Shown here one piece after another: positions 62,842 through 64,000 of a stretch of DNA of 64,000 bases. The stretch's first letter is position 1; each line of letters begins with the position of its first letter. The stretch is from Blastocystis sp. Blastoise (Eukaryota; Sar; Bigyra; Opalinata; Blastocystidae): assembly GCA_039096225.1 (NCBI GenBank), contig JBBPEB010000002.1:868001-932000 (forward strand). Reading direction: 5' to 3'. Both the position numbers and the translations under genes were made by a program. Below the pieces are notes generated by a model that was not told the origin of the DNA, did no database searches, and saw only the letters and a list, made by a program, of their open reading frames with translations.

Positions 62842-64000
62842 GACTGTTCCTAATACTTATTTATTATATATGGATGATATTCAAATGGGTATATATTATT
62901 ATTTAATATATTTTATTTTATTTTATTTTTTTATTTTTTTTTTTATAATTATTTTATTTAATATATATTTTGTATTATTAATATATAAAGAGAATAAGAT
63001 ATTTATGGGGATGATTCCTTCAATGATTACAGAAAATGATATATATACATTATTATTGGTTTATGGAGATATTGAAGAACTTGTATTGGTTAAAGATCCG
63101 ATGACGCACCTTAGTAAAGGGTATAAATATTAATATATAATATTCTTGTATTTTTATTATAATTATTATTATTTTCAAATTTAATAATAATTTGATATTT
63201 TATAATTAATTATAGTATCATTATTTTTCTATTATATTTATATTTCGTTCTATTATATATAATCTAGATGCTGTTTCTGCAGATACAAAGAACGTATTTC
63301 AGCACTAAAAGCTATCTATTCTCTTAATGGACAATTCAGATTTCCTGTATATATTCATATATAATACTATATGTATTCATCTCATTATCATATATATATA
63401 TTCTATTTCTATTTTTTTTATAAACTATTAGAATATAATATTATTATTTATAATAATATAATTATTAATATTATAACTATTAAAGAAATTGCTATAAAAA
63501 TTAATTAATTATATAGTATGGCAAACAAACCGTAATAGTTCGATTTGCCGATACATTTAAACAGCGATATATAAAACATAATAAAGATCAGCCTTCCTCT
63601 CCAACATCAATTACCGCCACTTTTCCCGCCAATTCAAACACATATTCCACGAATACTATAAATCATAATAGTAACACTAATAATAATTATACATATTCTA
63701 CTCAAACTCCTTTTCCTTCTCCTTCTCCTCTTTTCTCTTCTTCCTCTTATATTCATCCTTTAAGACCTTTCTCCTCTACTATATATATACCCTCCTACCC
63801 AACCTCTTATATACCTTCATCCTCTACTATGTATTTGAATATATATTATATTATAATTATTATATACTATTAATTATATTATATTATATTATATATTCTA
63901 GATGTGATCCATTTCTCTATTCGCATTCATTTCTACCTTATTATGCAGATCAGTGTATATACATTTATAACTAGTTCATGTCTATTATTATACATATATT
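62459..64000 (+). CDS. CELF/Bruno-like RNA-binding protein, 5' part (cut by window end)
   Basis: At least seven exons are visible and the gene runs off the window. RRM1 is degenerate (KIVAYGFPSIYTEEMVHTIL, YGTVLSIDLI, SIYFQFK) and lacks a clear RNP1. RRM2 is canonical: KIFMGMIPSMITENDIYTLL, YGDIEELVLVKDPMTHLSKG, CCFCRYKERISALKAI, NGQFRFP and TVIVRFADTFKQ. The latter block, G.sKGCaFvrY followed by hg...fPG...lvVkFADt, is characteristic of CELF/Bruno proteins, which control splicing, translation and mRNA decay. A Ser/Thr/Asn/Pro-rich linker follows (63580-63830), as between RRM2 and RRM3 in the family. RRM3 would lie beyond the window. Confidence 0.82.

Overview
This window is nuclear DNA from a very AT-rich eukaryote; by eye, GC is roughly 20 percent and higher inside exons. 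Genes are dense and mostly split by short introns that begin GTATAT and end TATATAG. Coding regions carry Asn, Ser and Glu homopolymers, and introns carry long microsatellites. The gene set fits an early-diverging fungus or another AT-rich opisthokont or amoebozoan: a formin, YJU2, Mam33, Pam18, Nfs1, MetAP1, Trm112, an Aurora-like kinase and a CELF-type RNA-binding protein. The composition recalls anaerobic gut fungi. However, a probable methylglutaconyl-CoA hydratase (leucine catabolism) and Mam33 argue for conventional mitochondria. The lineage call is inference only.

Layout: 148-8931 (+) is a giant formin with an N-terminal PH domain and WASH-CCDC53-type repeats where a proline-rich FH1 would be expected. 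Then come YJU2 splicing factor (+), TATA-binding protein (+), an intronless small heat-shock protein (+), a GMAP-210/Rud3-like golgin (-), proteasome subunit RPN12 (+), an unknown MIT-like protein (+), a giant coiled-coil protein with a beta-propeller-like N-terminus (-), MAM33 (+), a trypsin-fold protein with a Cys nucleophile (-), a DHHC palmitoyltransferase (-), an Aurora-like kinase (-), a LiuC-like crotonase (-), a WBP11-like splicing factor (+), methionine aminopeptidase 1 (-), choline/ethanolamine kinase (+), PAM18 (-), NFS1 (+), TRM112 (-), an unknown Ser/Pro-rich protein (+), tRNA-Pro(UGG) (-), a pseudokinase with a PH domain (-), an unknown coiled-coil protein (-), CZIB/DUF866 (-), and the 5' part of a CELF/Bruno-like gene (+) cut by the window end.

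The genes are housekeeping functions and no operon or mobile element is evident. Several pairs are head to head and may share promoters: golgin/RPN12, crotonase/WBP11-like, MetAP1/choline kinase, PAM18/NFS1 and CZIB/CELF. PAM18 and NFS1 both serve mitochondria and are only 283 bp apart.

The points most worth a second look are the repeat-bearing formin, the catalytically dead kinase-PH protein, the Ser-to-Cys protease-like protein, a 42-nt intron made of nothing but alternating TA, and a duplicated 20-bp element in the golgin/RPN12 promoter. Gene spans run from start codon to stop codon and include introns. Exon joins were made by hand from GT-AG sites and reading-frame continuity.
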